64,000 bases of DNA from JACJXF01 sp964404825. Lineage in GTDB: Bacteria; Bacteroidota; Bacteroidia; Bacteroidales; GCA-2748055. A program made the translations under genes and the position numbers. A model generated the notes under the pieces. That model saw nothing but the letters and a program-made list of their open reading frames with translations. It did not search any database and had not been told where the DNA came from. This document shows positions 35,520 through 43,793 of this stretch, one piece after another. Location of the stretch: the NCBI GenBank assembly GCA_964404825.1, contig CAYOLQ010000001.1:62001-126000 (forward strand). Direction: 5' to 3'. How positions within the stretch are numbered: the first letter of the stretch is position 1; each line of letters starts with the position of its first letter.

Positions 35520-35520
35520 A

Positions 35521-36417
35521 TTATCCCCTTAACGCATTTGCTCCGCCAACAATTTCCAAAATTTCATTGGTAATGCTGGCCTGACGGGCTTTATTATAAT
35601 CGAGCTTATATTGTTTGATCATTTCGGTTGCGTTGTCTGTTGCCTTGTGCATAGCCGTCATTCTGGCCCCTTGTTCTGAGGCAAAAGAATCCAGTAAAGC
35701 TTTATATAGCTGAAGTTTTAGAGAACGGGGAATCAGTTCTTTAACCATCTCTTTTTTTGAAGGTTCATAAATGTAATCGGTAAAAGATTTGAGAATATTT
35801 CCTTCCTCATCCCGCTTTTCTGTAATTTTTACCGGGAGGAATTGCTCATCGGTAAGTATTTGAACAGCAGCATTTTTAAACTGATTGTAAATAAGGTGAA
35901 TTCGGTCATATTCTCCTGCAGCAAACTGTTCCATAATACCGCTTGCTATTTCTGAAGCATTATCGAAAGTGAGGCTCTCGAATATTTCGTTCCGTGTCCT
36001 TACTACTTTAAATTTCCTTTTGCGTAAAAATTCATCAGCCTTCTTACCCATAACATAGAAATCAACATTATTCTTTGCTAGTTGATTTCCGTATTGTTCA
36101 TGGGCAACAAAAATAGCTTTTTTAAAGACATTGGCATTAAATGCCCCGCAAAGTCCTCTGTTTGAAGTTATAACAACAAGAAGGACCTTATTAATTTCCT
36201 TACCTTCTCTTACATATATGAAATCCTCATCATCCTTAAGACTGTCGCTTACAGATTCGATTATCATCTGTAATTTTTCAGCGTAAGGCCGGAGACGGGT
36301 TATTGCATCCTGTGCTCTCCTGAGTTTTGCTGCCGACACCATTTTCATGGCGCTGGTTATCTGCTTGGTTGAGCTTACAGATTCAATACGGGTTCTGATT
36401 TCTTTAAGGTTAGCCAT
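35521..36417 (-). CDS. atpG: ATP synthase F1 subunit gamma
   Basis: Central rotor shaft of F1. The N-terminal helix (LKEIRTRIESVSSTKQITSAMKMVS) and the C-terminal helix ending ITNEILEIVGGANAL are the conserved coiled-coil parts, and SNRGLCGAFN is the family signature. The length of 298 aa is normal. It is the last gene of the bactofilin-atp operon and lies 20 bp after atpA. It is convergent with carB with no room for a terminator between them. Confidence 0.97.
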   Translation of the reverse strand: MANLKEIRTRIESVSSTKQITSAMKMVSAAKLRRAQDAITRLRPYAEKLQMIIESVSDSLKDDEDFIYVREGKEINKVLLVVITSNRGLCGAFNANVFKKAIFVAHEQYGNQLAKNNVDFYVMGKKADEFLRKRKFKVVRTRNEIFESLTFDNASEIASGIMEQFAAGEYDRIHLIYNQFKNAAVQILTDEQFLPVKITEKRDEEGNILKSFTDYIYEPSKKEMVKELIPRSLKLQLYKALLDSFASEQGARMTAMHKATDNATEMIKQYKLDYNKARQASITNEILEIVGGANALRG

Positions 36418-36437
36418 TTAAATGAAGAGGTTTATCC

Positions 36438-38024
36438 TTATTTTACTGATTCATATTTTGAAGCAACTTCGGCAGCTGTTTTTTCAAGAGCAGAGGTAAT
36501 AGCTTCATCGATTTCCCCTTTTGCAAGCCTTTTTAGGATTTCCTTGTTTTTGGTCTCCATAAGATCGAGGAACTCACGTTCAAATTCTTTAATCTTACTG
36601 ATTGGAATATTACTAAGCAGACCTTTTGTACCACAATAGATTATAGCAATCTGCTTTTCAACCGGCATTGGTGAATGAAGGCCTTGTTTAAGGATTTCAA
36701 CATTTTTCGACCCTTTGTCAATTACAGAAATAGTTGCCGCATCAAGGTCAGAACCAAACTTTGAAAATGCTTCCAGTTCACGGAACTGAGCCTGATCTAT
36801 TTTGAGGGTGCCCGCAATTTTTTTCATGGACTTAATCTGGGCGTTTCCCCCAACACGTGATACTGAAATCCCCACATTGATCGCAGGCCTTACACCTGAG
36901 TTGAAGAGATTGGATTCCAGAAATATCTGTCCATCAGTAATTGAAATTACATTTGTAGGGATATAAGCGGAAACGTCTCCGGCCTGAGTTTCAATAATCG
37001 GAAGTGCCGTAAGTGATCCTCCTCCCTTTACAAGGTGACGGATAGATTCGGGTAAATCATTCATACTTCGTGCAATCTCATCAGATTCAATAATCTTGGC
37101 AGCCCGTTCAAGTAGTCTTGAATGAAGATAGAAAACATCTCCGGGATAAGCTTCTCGACCGGGAGGACGACGAAGAAGGAGGGACACTTCGCGATATGAA
37201 ACTGCCTGTTTAGATAAATCGTCGTAAACTATTAAAGCAGAACGACCTGTATCCCTGAAAAACTCACCGATGGATGCTCCTGCAAATGGAGCATAAAACT
37301 GCAAAGCAGCAGGATCAGAAGCTGTTGAGGACACAATTACAGTATATGCCATGGCTCCCGCTTCCTCAAGAACTTTAGCGAGGTTAACTACTGTAGAACC
37401 TTTTTGTCCTATGGCTACATAAATACAATAAACAGGAATGCCTTTATCAAAAAACTCCTTTTGATTAATAATTGTATCAATGGCAATGGAGGTTTTTCCG
37501 GTTTGCCGGTCACCAATTATCAGCTCACGTTGTCCTCTGCCAATAGGTACCATTGCGTCAATGGCTTTAATGCCGGTTTGTAATGGTTGTTTTACCGGCT
37601 GACGGAAAATTACTCCCGGTGCTTTACGTTCAAGAGGCATCTCATAAAGTTTTCCGGTTATAGGACCTTTACCATCAAGGGGCTCTCCAATGGTATTAAT
37701 GATTCGCCCAAGTAATCCTTCACCAACCTGAATGGATGCAATTCTTTTTGTTCGTTTTACTGTATCTCCCTCCTTTATTTCTTCAGAAAGACCTAATAAT
37801 ACAGCTCCAACATTATCTTCTTCCAGATTAAGTACGATTGCTTTCTGACCGTTTTCAAATTCAATCAGTTCATTGGATTGGACTTTCGAGAGCCCGTGGA
37901 TCCGGGCAATACCATCGCCCACCTGTAAAACCGTCCCAACTTCCTCGAGTTCGATTCCGGTTTTGAATCCCTGAAGTTGTTTTTTCAGTACTTCAGATAC
38001 TTCCGCAGGTTTAATTTCAGCCAT
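36438..38024 (-). CDS. atpA: ATP synthase F1 subunit alpha
   Basis: Non-catalytic nucleotide-binding subunit of F1. It has the P-loop GDRQTGKTS, YDDLSKQAVSYREVSLLLRR and the signature PAINVGISVSRVG. The 528-aa length is slightly longer than the usual ~510. It lies 9 bp after atpH. Confidence 0.98.
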   Translation of the reverse strand: MAEIKPAEVSEVLKKQLQGFKTGIELEEVGTVLQVGDGIARIHGLSKVQSNELIEFENGQKAIVLNLEEDNVGAVLLGLSEEIKEGDTVKRTKRIASIQVGEGLLGRIINTIGEPLDGKGPITGKLYEMPLERKAPGVIFRQPVKQPLQTGIKAIDAMVPIGRGQRELIIGDRQTGKTSIAIDTIINQKEFFDKGIPVYCIYVAIGQKGSTVVNLAKVLEEAGAMAYTVIVSSTASDPAALQFYAPFAGASIGEFFRDTGRSALIVYDDLSKQAVSYREVSLLLRRPPGREAYPGDVFYLHSRLLERAAKIIESDEIARSMNDLPESIRHLVKGGGSLTALPIIETQAGDVSAYIPTNVISITDGQIFLESNLFNSGVRPAINVGISVSRVGGNAQIKSMKKIAGTLKIDQAQFRELEAFSKFGSDLDAATISVIDKGSKNVEILKQGLHSPMPVEKQIAIIYCGTKGLLSNIPISKIKEFEREFLDLMETKNKEILKRLAKGEIDEAITSALEKTAAEVASKYESVK

Positions 38025-38033
38025 TTTATTATT

Positions 38034-38582
38034 TTATTTTACAAATGATGATTCCAATAATTGTTTCTTAATTTTTGTAAGACCGGAGGAAACGCTTGCA
38101 TCATACTGTTCGTCACCTACCCTCAGGATGAATCCCCCAAGAATGTCAGGCCTTACCGTTTCTGTTAATTCTATTTCGGCATTAAAAGTCTTTTTCAGTA
38201 AGCTTCTGAATTTCTCCATCTGTACTTTTTCCGGATGTTGGCTTACAACTATTTCTGCGGATAGAATTCCCTGATGTGTTTTAAACATAGTTCGGAAGTT
38301 CCGTGCAATATGAGGAAGATATGCCTCCCTTTTGTTAGTAAGCATCAGATTTATAAAATTCATACTTAATTCTGATACATGTTCCCCAAAAAGTTTAAGG
38401 GTTACTTTCTTCTTATCAGAGGTTTTTACTACAGGACTATCCAGAATAGCGCGAAAATCGGCAAGTGCATAAACTTTCATTATAAGCTCCATGTCCTGCA
38501 TTATCTGGGGTAGTACCTTTGCCTCCTCAGCAGCCTGGAATAAAGCCTTCGCGTATCTGACAGAAATTTTGCTATCGTTCAT
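38034..38582 (-). CDS. atpH: ATP synthase F1 subunit delta
   Basis: Stator subunit that joins the top of F1 to the b subunit. The protein is 182 aa with an N-terminal helical bundle (VRYAKALFQAAEE) and the C-terminal conserved motif RPDILGGFILRVGDEQYDAS. It is 14 bp downstream of atpF. Confidence 0.94.
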   Translation of the reverse strand: MNDSKISVRYAKALFQAAEEAKVLPQIMQDMELIMKVYALADFRAILDSPVVKTSDKKKVTLKLFGEHVSELSMNFINLMLTNKREAYLPHIARNFRTMFKTHQGILSAEIVVSQHPEKVQMEKFRSLLKKTFNAEIELTETVRPDILGGFILRVGDEQYDASVSSGLTKIKKQLLESSFVK

Positions 38583-38596
38583 AATAATATCAGAAC

Positions 38597-39091
38597 TCAG
38601 TTAATTTTTACATCATCCAGCAAACGGGAAATCAAAGCATCTTGCTCTTTACTCTGAGCTAATTTCTCTCTGAGAATTTTTTCAGCGATATCAACAGAAA
38701 GGATTGCCACCTGAGATTTTATCTCAGCAATTGCAGCATTTTTTTCATTTCTGATATTTAGTCGTGCCGCCTCAATAAGCTTTGCTCCTTCCTGCTGTGC
38801 CTTTTCTTTGGCCTCGGTAATTATTTTTTCTTTAACTTCTCTTGCTTCTTTCATCATAGCATCCCTCTCAAGTCTGGCTTTCTGCAATATCTCTTCATTT
38901 TTAGCAAGGAGTTTTTTCATGTCCTCTTTTGCCTTTTCAGCAGAATCAAGAGCAGATTTTATGCTTGCTTCACGGTTTTTTACTGCATTCAGAATTGGCT
39001 TCCAGGCAAATATCCTGAGAATGATCAGAAGAAGGAAAAAAATAAAACTTGTCCAAAATATCAATCCTATACCCGGGGTTACTAGATCCAT
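38597..39091 (-). CDS. atpF: ATP synthase Fo subunit b
   Basis: Peripheral stalk subunit. It has one N-terminal membrane segment (LIFWTSFIFFLLLIILRIFA), followed by a long charged helix rich in Ala, Glu and Lys that dimerises as a coiled coil. The length of 164 aa is typical. It is separated from atpE by 68 bp that contain a strong hairpin. Confidence 0.95.
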   Translation of the reverse strand: MDLVTPGIGLIFWTSFIFFLLLIILRIFAWKPILNAVKNREASIKSALDSAEKAKEDMKKLLAKNEEILQKARLERDAMMKEAREVKEKIITEAKEKAQQEGAKLIEAARLNIRNEKNAAIAEIKSQVAILSVDIAEKILREKLAQSKEQDALISRLLDDVKIN

Positions 39092-39118
39092 GATTTTTGT
39101 TTTTTAGTCATTCAATAA

Positions 39119-39151
39119 AATAAGCCAGCAACCAACCGTTGCGGGCTTATT
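39119..39151 (-). terminator. Intercistronic hairpin between atpE and atpF
   Basis: AATAAGCCAGCAAC (39119-39132) pairs with GTTGCGGGCTTATT (39138-39151), a 14-bp stem with one mismatch and a 5-nt loop, 8 nt after the atpE stop. On the transcribed strand only a broken T run follows, so it is more likely an attenuator or a 3' stabiliser that lets atpE be made in excess than a full terminator. Confidence 0.7.
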
Positions 39152-39159
39152 TTTTCGAT

Positions 39160-39363
39160 TTATGCAATAAGGGCAACAACAACTGCGAATAAAGCAACTC
39201 CCTCAATAAGAGCGGCTGCAATAATCATAGAAGTTTGAATCAGAGAAACGGCTTCAGGCTGACGGGCAATGGCATCCATTGCTTGTCCACCGATGCGACC
39301 AATTCCGATTCCGGCACCGATAACGGCTAACCCGGCTCCAACTGCTGCTAATGTTCCAGTCAT
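39160..39363 (-). CDS. atpE: ATP synthase Fo subunit c
   Basis: Ion-carrying ring subunit, 67 aa, with two membrane helices joined by the polar loop ARQPE (Arg34, Gln35, Pro36). The ion-binding carboxylate is Glu54 in ALIEGVALF. The residue after Glu54 is Gly and there is no Ser/Thr plus Tyr set as in sodium-binding rings, so proton use is favoured (inference). The hairpin just downstream may raise its yield relative to other subunits. Confidence 0.96.
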   Translation of the reverse strand: MTGTLAAVGAGLAVIGAGIGIGRIGGQAMDAIARQPEAVSLIQTSMIIAAALIEGVALFAVVVALIA

Positions 39364-39393
39364 AATTATTAAAATTTAAATTAAACAAAAAAT

Positions 39394-40461
39394 TTATGCA
39401 TGATGATGTTCCTTTGCTGCAAGTCCAATAAACAACGCGGAAAGCAATGTAAATACATAGGCCTGCAGAAAAGCAACAAGTATTTCAAGTATGTCTATAA
39501 ATAAAACCATAGGAATTGAGACCGAAGAAACCCATAACGCTTTAAATATGAAAATAAGGCTTACAAGACTAAGGACTACGATATGACCTGCTGTAATGTT
39601 GGCAAAGAGACGAATCATAAGAGCAAATGGCTTGGAAAAAAGACCTATAAGCTCAACAGGTATCATAATTGGAGCAAGCCAGACAGGTACCCCCGGAGTT
39701 GCAAATACATGTCTCCAATGATCTTTGGTTCCGCTCAACTGTGTGATTAGAAATGTAATAAGCGCAAGAACCATTGTAACCGCTATATTCCCTGTTACAT
39801 TTGCGCCAAATGGAAAGAATGGAATGAGCCCCATTATATTATTTACCAGAATAAAGAAAAAGGCAGTTAACAAATAAGGCATAAACCTTTCATATTTATG
39901 TTGCCCGATGTTTGGAATAGCAATTTCATCCCTGATAAATACAATCATGGGTTCCAAAAAACCATTGAATCCTTTGGGAACAATGTTTTTTGTGTTAGAA
40001 TATTTTCTTCCCATTCTTAAAAAAAGCAAAAGAATTACCAGAGCTGCCAGAAGCATTCCTGCAACTGTCTTTGTAATAGAAAAATCAAGCGGAGTCCCGA
40101 CAGTTTCGCCGGATTCACTTATTTCGATAATTTTTCCGCTTTCTTCGGATAGCTTGAAACCTTTATAGGTATGCCCATGAGCAAGTTTTCCTGACATGAA
40201 AAAGTTTAATCCGGAAACTTTGCTGTAAAGTATTACAGGAAGATAAACAGATACATGTTCCCCATTCTTTTTTGTAAGGATATGCCAGTCATGAGAATCT
40301 TTAATGTGATCAATTATGAATTCACCGGCAACAAATTCACTTTCCTGAGCAGTTTTTTCTTCAGAAACCGGATGATCTGAGGCCAGTCCCGGTAGCAAGA
40401 GGATAAAACCAGAAAAAAATACAAAGACTATTTGCTTCGAAAATTCCTTAAACCAATTCAT
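39394..40461 (-). CDS. atpB: ATP synthase Fo subunit a (long form)
   Basis: Half-channel subunit of Fo. Residues 1-30 look like a signal peptide or first membrane segment. An extra extracytoplasmic domain follows to about residue 120 (FIIDHIKDSHDWHIL), which is typical of Bacteroidota AtpB and explains the length of 355 aa. The conserved core lies in the C-terminal half, with the essential Arg in FALMIRLFANITAGH and the final helix AFLQAYVFTLLSALFIG. It starts immediately after the stop of the AtpI-like gene. Confidence 0.95.
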   Translation of the reverse strand: MNWFKEFSKQIVFVFFSGFILLLPGLASDHPVSEEKTAQESEFVAGEFIIDHIKDSHDWHILTKKNGEHVSVYLPVILYSKVSGLNFFMSGKLAHGHTYKGFKLSEESGKIIEISESGETVGTPLDFSITKTVAGMLLAALVILLLFLRMGRKYSNTKNIVPKGFNGFLEPMIVFIRDEIAIPNIGQHKYERFMPYLLTAFFFILVNNIMGLIPFFPFGANVTGNIAVTMVLALITFLITQLSGTKDHWRHVFATPGVPVWLAPIMIPVELIGLFSKPFALMIRLFANITAGHIVVLSLVSLIFIFKALWVSSVSIPMVLFIDILEILVAFLQAYVFTLLSALFIGLAAKEHHHA

Positions 40462-40851
40462 TTACTTTTCTAAGTTTTTCGTTTTCAGTAGTTTAACCAA
40501 TGAAAACAATAGGTATGATGTAAACGATAAATATATAACAAAAAAGGTTAAGATAAATTCCAAAGAACGGTTTTTTGAAAAAAAGTAAACAGCAATGATT
40601 AAGAAGAGGTAAAGAATAAATTTCAGACTAATTGCGGCAAGTGTATGAGTAAGCCAGGACTTTCCTCCGATAGAATATCCCCGGAAAAAGACCAGTAAAA
40701 CAATTACACTGATGAAAAAAGAGCCTGTTAAGATAAATGCAGATTGATCAAAAGGAATCCCTAAAGAATACAAGGTATAGGTAAGATACAAAATGATACT
40801 GAGAACGATAAAAATCAGAAAAAGTCGTACCAGAAACTTAGTAACTTTCAT
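40462..40851 (-). CDS. AtpI-like four-helix membrane protein
   Basis: Protein of 129 aa that is almost entirely hydrophobic, with four predicted membrane helices (about 7-28, 36-56, 71-92, 97-120). Sequence alone does not identify it. Its position between AtpZ and atpB corresponds to that of AtpI-type assembly factors, which help build the c-ring. It overlaps the AtpZ gene by 4 bp and abuts atpB. Confidence 0.7.
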   Translation of the reverse strand: MKVTKFLVRLFLIFIVLSIILYLTYTLYSLGIPFDQSAFILTGSFFISVIVLLVFFRGYSIGGKSWLTHTLAAISLKFILYLFLIIAVYFFSKNRSLEFILTFFVIYLSFTSYLLFSLVKLLKTKNLEK

Positions 40852-41093
40852 TTTTTCTTTGAAATATTTAGGAATTCCTTTAAAACGACATACATTGCTA
40901 TAAAGACACCTATCAAAGATAATACGATAATAAAAATTGTACGTCCCTGAAAATATATTTCATCTATTTTTTTACCCGCCCATACAAACGCCAGAATTAT
41001 TACGACCATCTGGAAAGCCAGGCCTGAGTAGCGGCCATAACTCTGAAGTCCGGATTGTTTATCTTTATTTGGATTCGACGGGTTTGCTTGCAT
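40848..41093 (-). CDS. AtpZ/AtpI-family protein
   Basis: Small membrane protein of 81 aa with two helices (about 23-41 and 51-72) joined by a loop with KKIDEIYF. It matches the layout of AtpZ, described as a partner of AtpI in ion handling or c-ring assembly. The first 29 nt overlap the 3' end of the bactofilin gene. The next ATG falls within the first helix, so the overlap seems real. Confidence 0.82.
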   Translation of the reverse strand: MQANPSNPNKDKQSGLQSYGRYSGLAFQMVVIILAFVWAGKKIDEIYFQGRTIFIIVLSLIGVFIAMYVVLKEFLNISKKK

Positions 41094-41448
41094 TCAGATT
41101 AGGATTACTTCCTGACATATCGCATTTTCCGGTGAAAACGGCGCCTGGTTCAATAGCCAGTTTACTTGTTGAGATATCGCCCAAAATCTTGGATTTTGCC
41201 CTGAGAGAAAGTAATTCAGAAACCACAACTTTTCCATCAACCGATCCTTCAACTTCAAAATTTCTGCAATTCACCTCTCCACTTATTTTTCCTGTATCGC
41301 CAACGATAACTTTTCCTTTGGTAGCAAGATTTCCTTTCAGACTACCGTCAATTCGAATATCACCATTTGTTGTTATATTTCCTTCAATCATTGTGCCTGT
41401 TCCAATCAGGTTTATAGTGTGGTTTTCAACCTCGTTACTTTTTGCCAT
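41065..41448 (-). CDS. Bactofilin (polymer-forming cytoskeletal protein)
   Basis: Cytoplasmic protein of 127 aa that polymerises into filaments and scaffolds cell-envelope enzymes. It has a right-handed beta-helix with short hydrophobic rungs: GTGTMIEGNITTNGDIRIDGSLKG, GKVIVGDTGKISGEVNC, VEGSVDGKVVVSELL. The ends are disordered. It is the first gene of the run into the ATP synthase genes, 29 bp overlapping AtpZ. A TAGATTTG element sits 29 nt upstream. Confidence 0.9.
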   Translation of the reverse strand: MAKSNEVENHTINLIGTGTMIEGNITTNGDIRIDGSLKGNLATKGKVIVGDTGKISGEVNCRNFEVEGSVDGKVVVSELLSLRAKSKILGDISTSKLAIEPGAVFTGKCDMSGSNPNLNASKPVESK

Positions 41449-41476
41449 GAGATAAATTTATTTATGATATAAAGAA

Positions 41477-41484
41477 CAAATCTA
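41477..41484 (-). promoter_or_regulatory. Putative -7 element of the bactofilin-atp operon
   Basis: TAGATTTG on the minus strand matches TAnnTTTG and gives a leader of about 22 nt before the bactofilin start codon. Confidence 0.5.
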
Positions 41485-41601
41485 TAAAAAATATGATGAA
41501 AAGGGCAATATACATATTTTGATTCTACTGAATTTATTTATACTTCAGTGATAAAGACTTTAGTATTTAGTGCCTGGCAGATATCCATTTCTGATGAATG
41601 C

Positions 41602-42606
41602 TTACTTGGAAGGCCCATCATAAGCCCATTTTAGATAAATGGATCCCCAAGTAAACCCTCCTCCGAAAGCAGACAAAATAATATTATCTCCCTTTCGTAG
41701 TTTGGGCTCCCATTCCCAAAGGCAAAGAGGAATTGTTGCAGCGGTTGTATTCCCGAAACGTTCGATATTAATCATTACCTTTTCTTTTTCCAGCCCCATG
41801 CGTCTGGCAACAGCTTCGATAATTCTCATGTTGGCCTGATGAGGAACAAACCAGGCAATATCATCAGATTTCAGGTTGTGTTTTTCCATTATTTCTACCG
41901 AAACATCTGCCATTTTTGAAACGGCTACTTTAAAAACGGCCTGACCTTCCTGATAAATAAAATGTTCCTTATTGTCGATGGTTTCATGAGAGGGAGGACG
42001 TAGTGAACCCCCGGCTTTCATATGAAGATACTTCGATCCCGATCCATCAACACCAAAAATATGATCAATAATTCCAAAATCGTCAGTGGTTGGTTCAATC
42101 ATTACTGCTGAAGCACCGTCGCCGAATAACGGGCATGTTGTACGATCAGTATAATCGGTTATAGCAGACATCATATCAGCCCCAACAAGAATAACTTTTT
42201 TATACCTTCCTGATTGAATAAAATTGGTTGCTGCTTCCAGTCCGAAAACAAAACCGGAACATGCAGCGGCCAGATCGAATCCCCAGGAATTAATAAGCCC
42301 GGCTTTGTAGGCAATAAGATTTGCTGTAGAAGGAAAATGCATATCCCCGCTTATTGTTGCACATATAATGAGATCAACATCTTTGGGATCTGTTTTTGTT
42401 TTCTTCAGAAGACCTTTTACAGCCTGAGCACCCAGGTCTGATGTTGCTTTTCCTTCTTCCTTTAGTATCCTTCTCTCTTTAATACCTATTCTCTGCATTA
42501 TCCATTCATCAGAGGTATCAACCATTGTGCTTAGCTCATCATTGGTTAGAATATAATCAGGAACATACCCATGAACCCCTGTAATTGCTGCGCGTATTTT
42601 TGTCAT
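41602..42606 (-). CDS. fabH: 3-oxoacyl-ACP synthase III
   Basis: Starts fatty-acid synthesis by condensing acetyl-CoA (or a branched starter) with malonyl-ACP. The catalytic triad is visible: Cys in LAAACSGFVFGLEAA, His in WFVPHQANMRI and Asn in RFGNTTAATIP. The length of 334 aa is normal. Start and plsX stop share one base (TAATG), so the two are translationally coupled. Confidence 0.97.
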   Translation of the reverse strand: MTKIRAAITGVHGYVPDYILTNDELSTMVDTSDEWIMQRIGIKERRILKEEGKATSDLGAQAVKGLLKKTKTDPKDVDLIICATISGDMHFPSTANLIAYKAGLINSWGFDLAAACSGFVFGLEAATNFIQSGRYKKVILVGADMMSAITDYTDRTTCPLFGDGASAVMIEPTTDDFGIIDHIFGVDGSGSKYLHMKAGGSLRPPSHETIDNKEHFIYQEGQAVFKVAVSKMADVSVEIMEKHNLKSDDIAWFVPHQANMRIIEAVARRMGLEKEKVMINIERFGNTTAATIPLCLWEWEPKLRKGDNIILSAFGGGFTWGSIYLKWAYDGPSK

Positions 42607-43547
42607 TATTCCAAAGCCGCTTTAATATTATTAATCAGATTTGATTTGCAAACTGTCCAACTATTTAATATCATGTTCTTTATTGCAATATCATTTGATA
42701 TACCGTGTCCTACAATAACTGGCTTATTTATTCCCAGAACCGGGGTTCCGCCAAAATTTTCAAAATTGAATTCTTCAAAATAATCATCAACAATGCCTCT
42801 GTCTCTCACCAGATGGTAAAAGCCCTCAGCCTGTTTGAGAATTATATTTCCTACAAATCCATCAGTTACTAATACCTCAGTTCTTTGATTGCTGAAAAAT
42901 TCGTTTCCTTCGACATTTCCAACGAAGTTAAAATCTTTACTTTCCTTCATTAACTGAAAAGCCGCCTTGGTAACCAGATTCCCTTTTTCCTCTTCACTTC
43001 CAAGGTTAACCAGACCAATTCGCGGACGATCGATATTGAATAACACTTTGGAGTATATTGATCCCAGAATGGCGTATTGATAGAGAACATCAGGTCTTGA
43101 GTCAGGATTTATACCCACATCCAGTAATACATTGGGAGTACCCGAAAGATTAGGAAGAATTGCAGTTATGGCAGGACGGATAATTCCGGGAATAGGAGTA
43201 ATTACTTTGCTGGCACCAATCAGCATAGCCCCTGTATTTCCTGCGCTGCAGAAAGCATCAATTTCACCGGCTCTGAGCATCATAAAACCTTTAACAATAC
43301 TAGAGTCGGTTTTTGTCGTAAAAGCCTTATAGGGATGGTCGCTCATTGAAATGATTTCGCTCGTATTTACGATTGAAACCTTATTAACATCAAATCCATT
43401 ATCCTCTGAGATTTGGATAATGGATTCTCTGTTTCCTATTAAAACCAGTTCAACATCTTCTGGTATTTGATCACGAGCCAGAAAACTACCCTGAACAGTA
43501 GTTTGGGGCGCGAAATCTCCTCCCATTATATCAACACCAATTCGCAT
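42606..43547 (-). CDS. plsX: Phosphate acyltransferase PlsX
   Basis: Converts acyl-ACP to acyl-phosphate for phosphatidic acid synthesis. The start MRIGVDIMGGDFAPQ, AFCSAGNTGAMLI, LLDVGINPDSRPD and VTDGFVGNIILK are family hallmarks. The length of 313 aa is normal. It lies between rpmF and fabH in the widely conserved DUF177-rpmF-plsX-fabH order. Confidence 0.97.
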   Translation of the reverse strand: MRIGVDIMGGDFAPQTTVQGSFLARDQIPEDVELVLIGNRESIIQISEDNGFDVNKVSIVNTSEIISMSDHPYKAFTTKTDSSIVKGFMMLRAGEIDAFCSAGNTGAMLIGASKVITPIPGIIRPAITAILPNLSGTPNVLLDVGINPDSRPDVLYQYAILGSIYSKVLFNIDRPRIGLVNLGSEEEKGNLVTKAAFQLMKESKDFNFVGNVEGNEFFSNQRTEVLVTDGFVGNIILKQAEGFYHLVRDRGIVDDYFEEFNFENFGGTPVLGINKPVIVGHGISNDIAIKNMILNSWTVCKSNLINNIKAALE

Positions 43548-43586
43548 ATGAAAGAATTTAGGCTTCTTTTGGAGAAAAGAAGTGTG

Positions 43587-43781
43587 TTAAACTGTTTCTG
43601 TTTCCTTGTCGATTACCAGTTTACCTTTATAGTAAAGGTTTCCGTCTACAAAATATGCACGATGTCTTCTGTGAACAGTACCGGTTGTGGGGCAAGTGGT
43701 TAAAGTCGGGGAAGTTGCCTTATCATGGGTTCTTCTTTTGTCTCTTCTGGTTTTCGATATCTTTCTTTTAGGATGTGCCAT
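43587..43781 (-). CDS. rpmF: 50S ribosomal protein L32 (cysteine-poor form)
   Basis: Structural protein of the large ribosomal subunit, 64 aa. The start MAHPKRKISKTRRDKRRTHD is diagnostic. The usual zinc ribbon with four Cys is degraded: only one Cys (in TTCPTTG) remains and the second pair is replaced by HRAYFVDGN. This is the zinc-independent form. It sits in its usual position upstream of plsX. Confidence 0.96.
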   Translation of the reverse strand: MAHPKRKISKTRRDKRRTHDKATSPTLTTCPTTGTVHRRHRAYFVDGNLYYKGKLVIDKETETV

Positions 43782-43793
43782 TTTATTTAATAT

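Noticed and set aside
40937..41455. Plus-strand frame of 172 codons opposite AtpZ and bactofilin
   Set aside because: It is antisense to two genes with clear family signatures and has no motif of its own.
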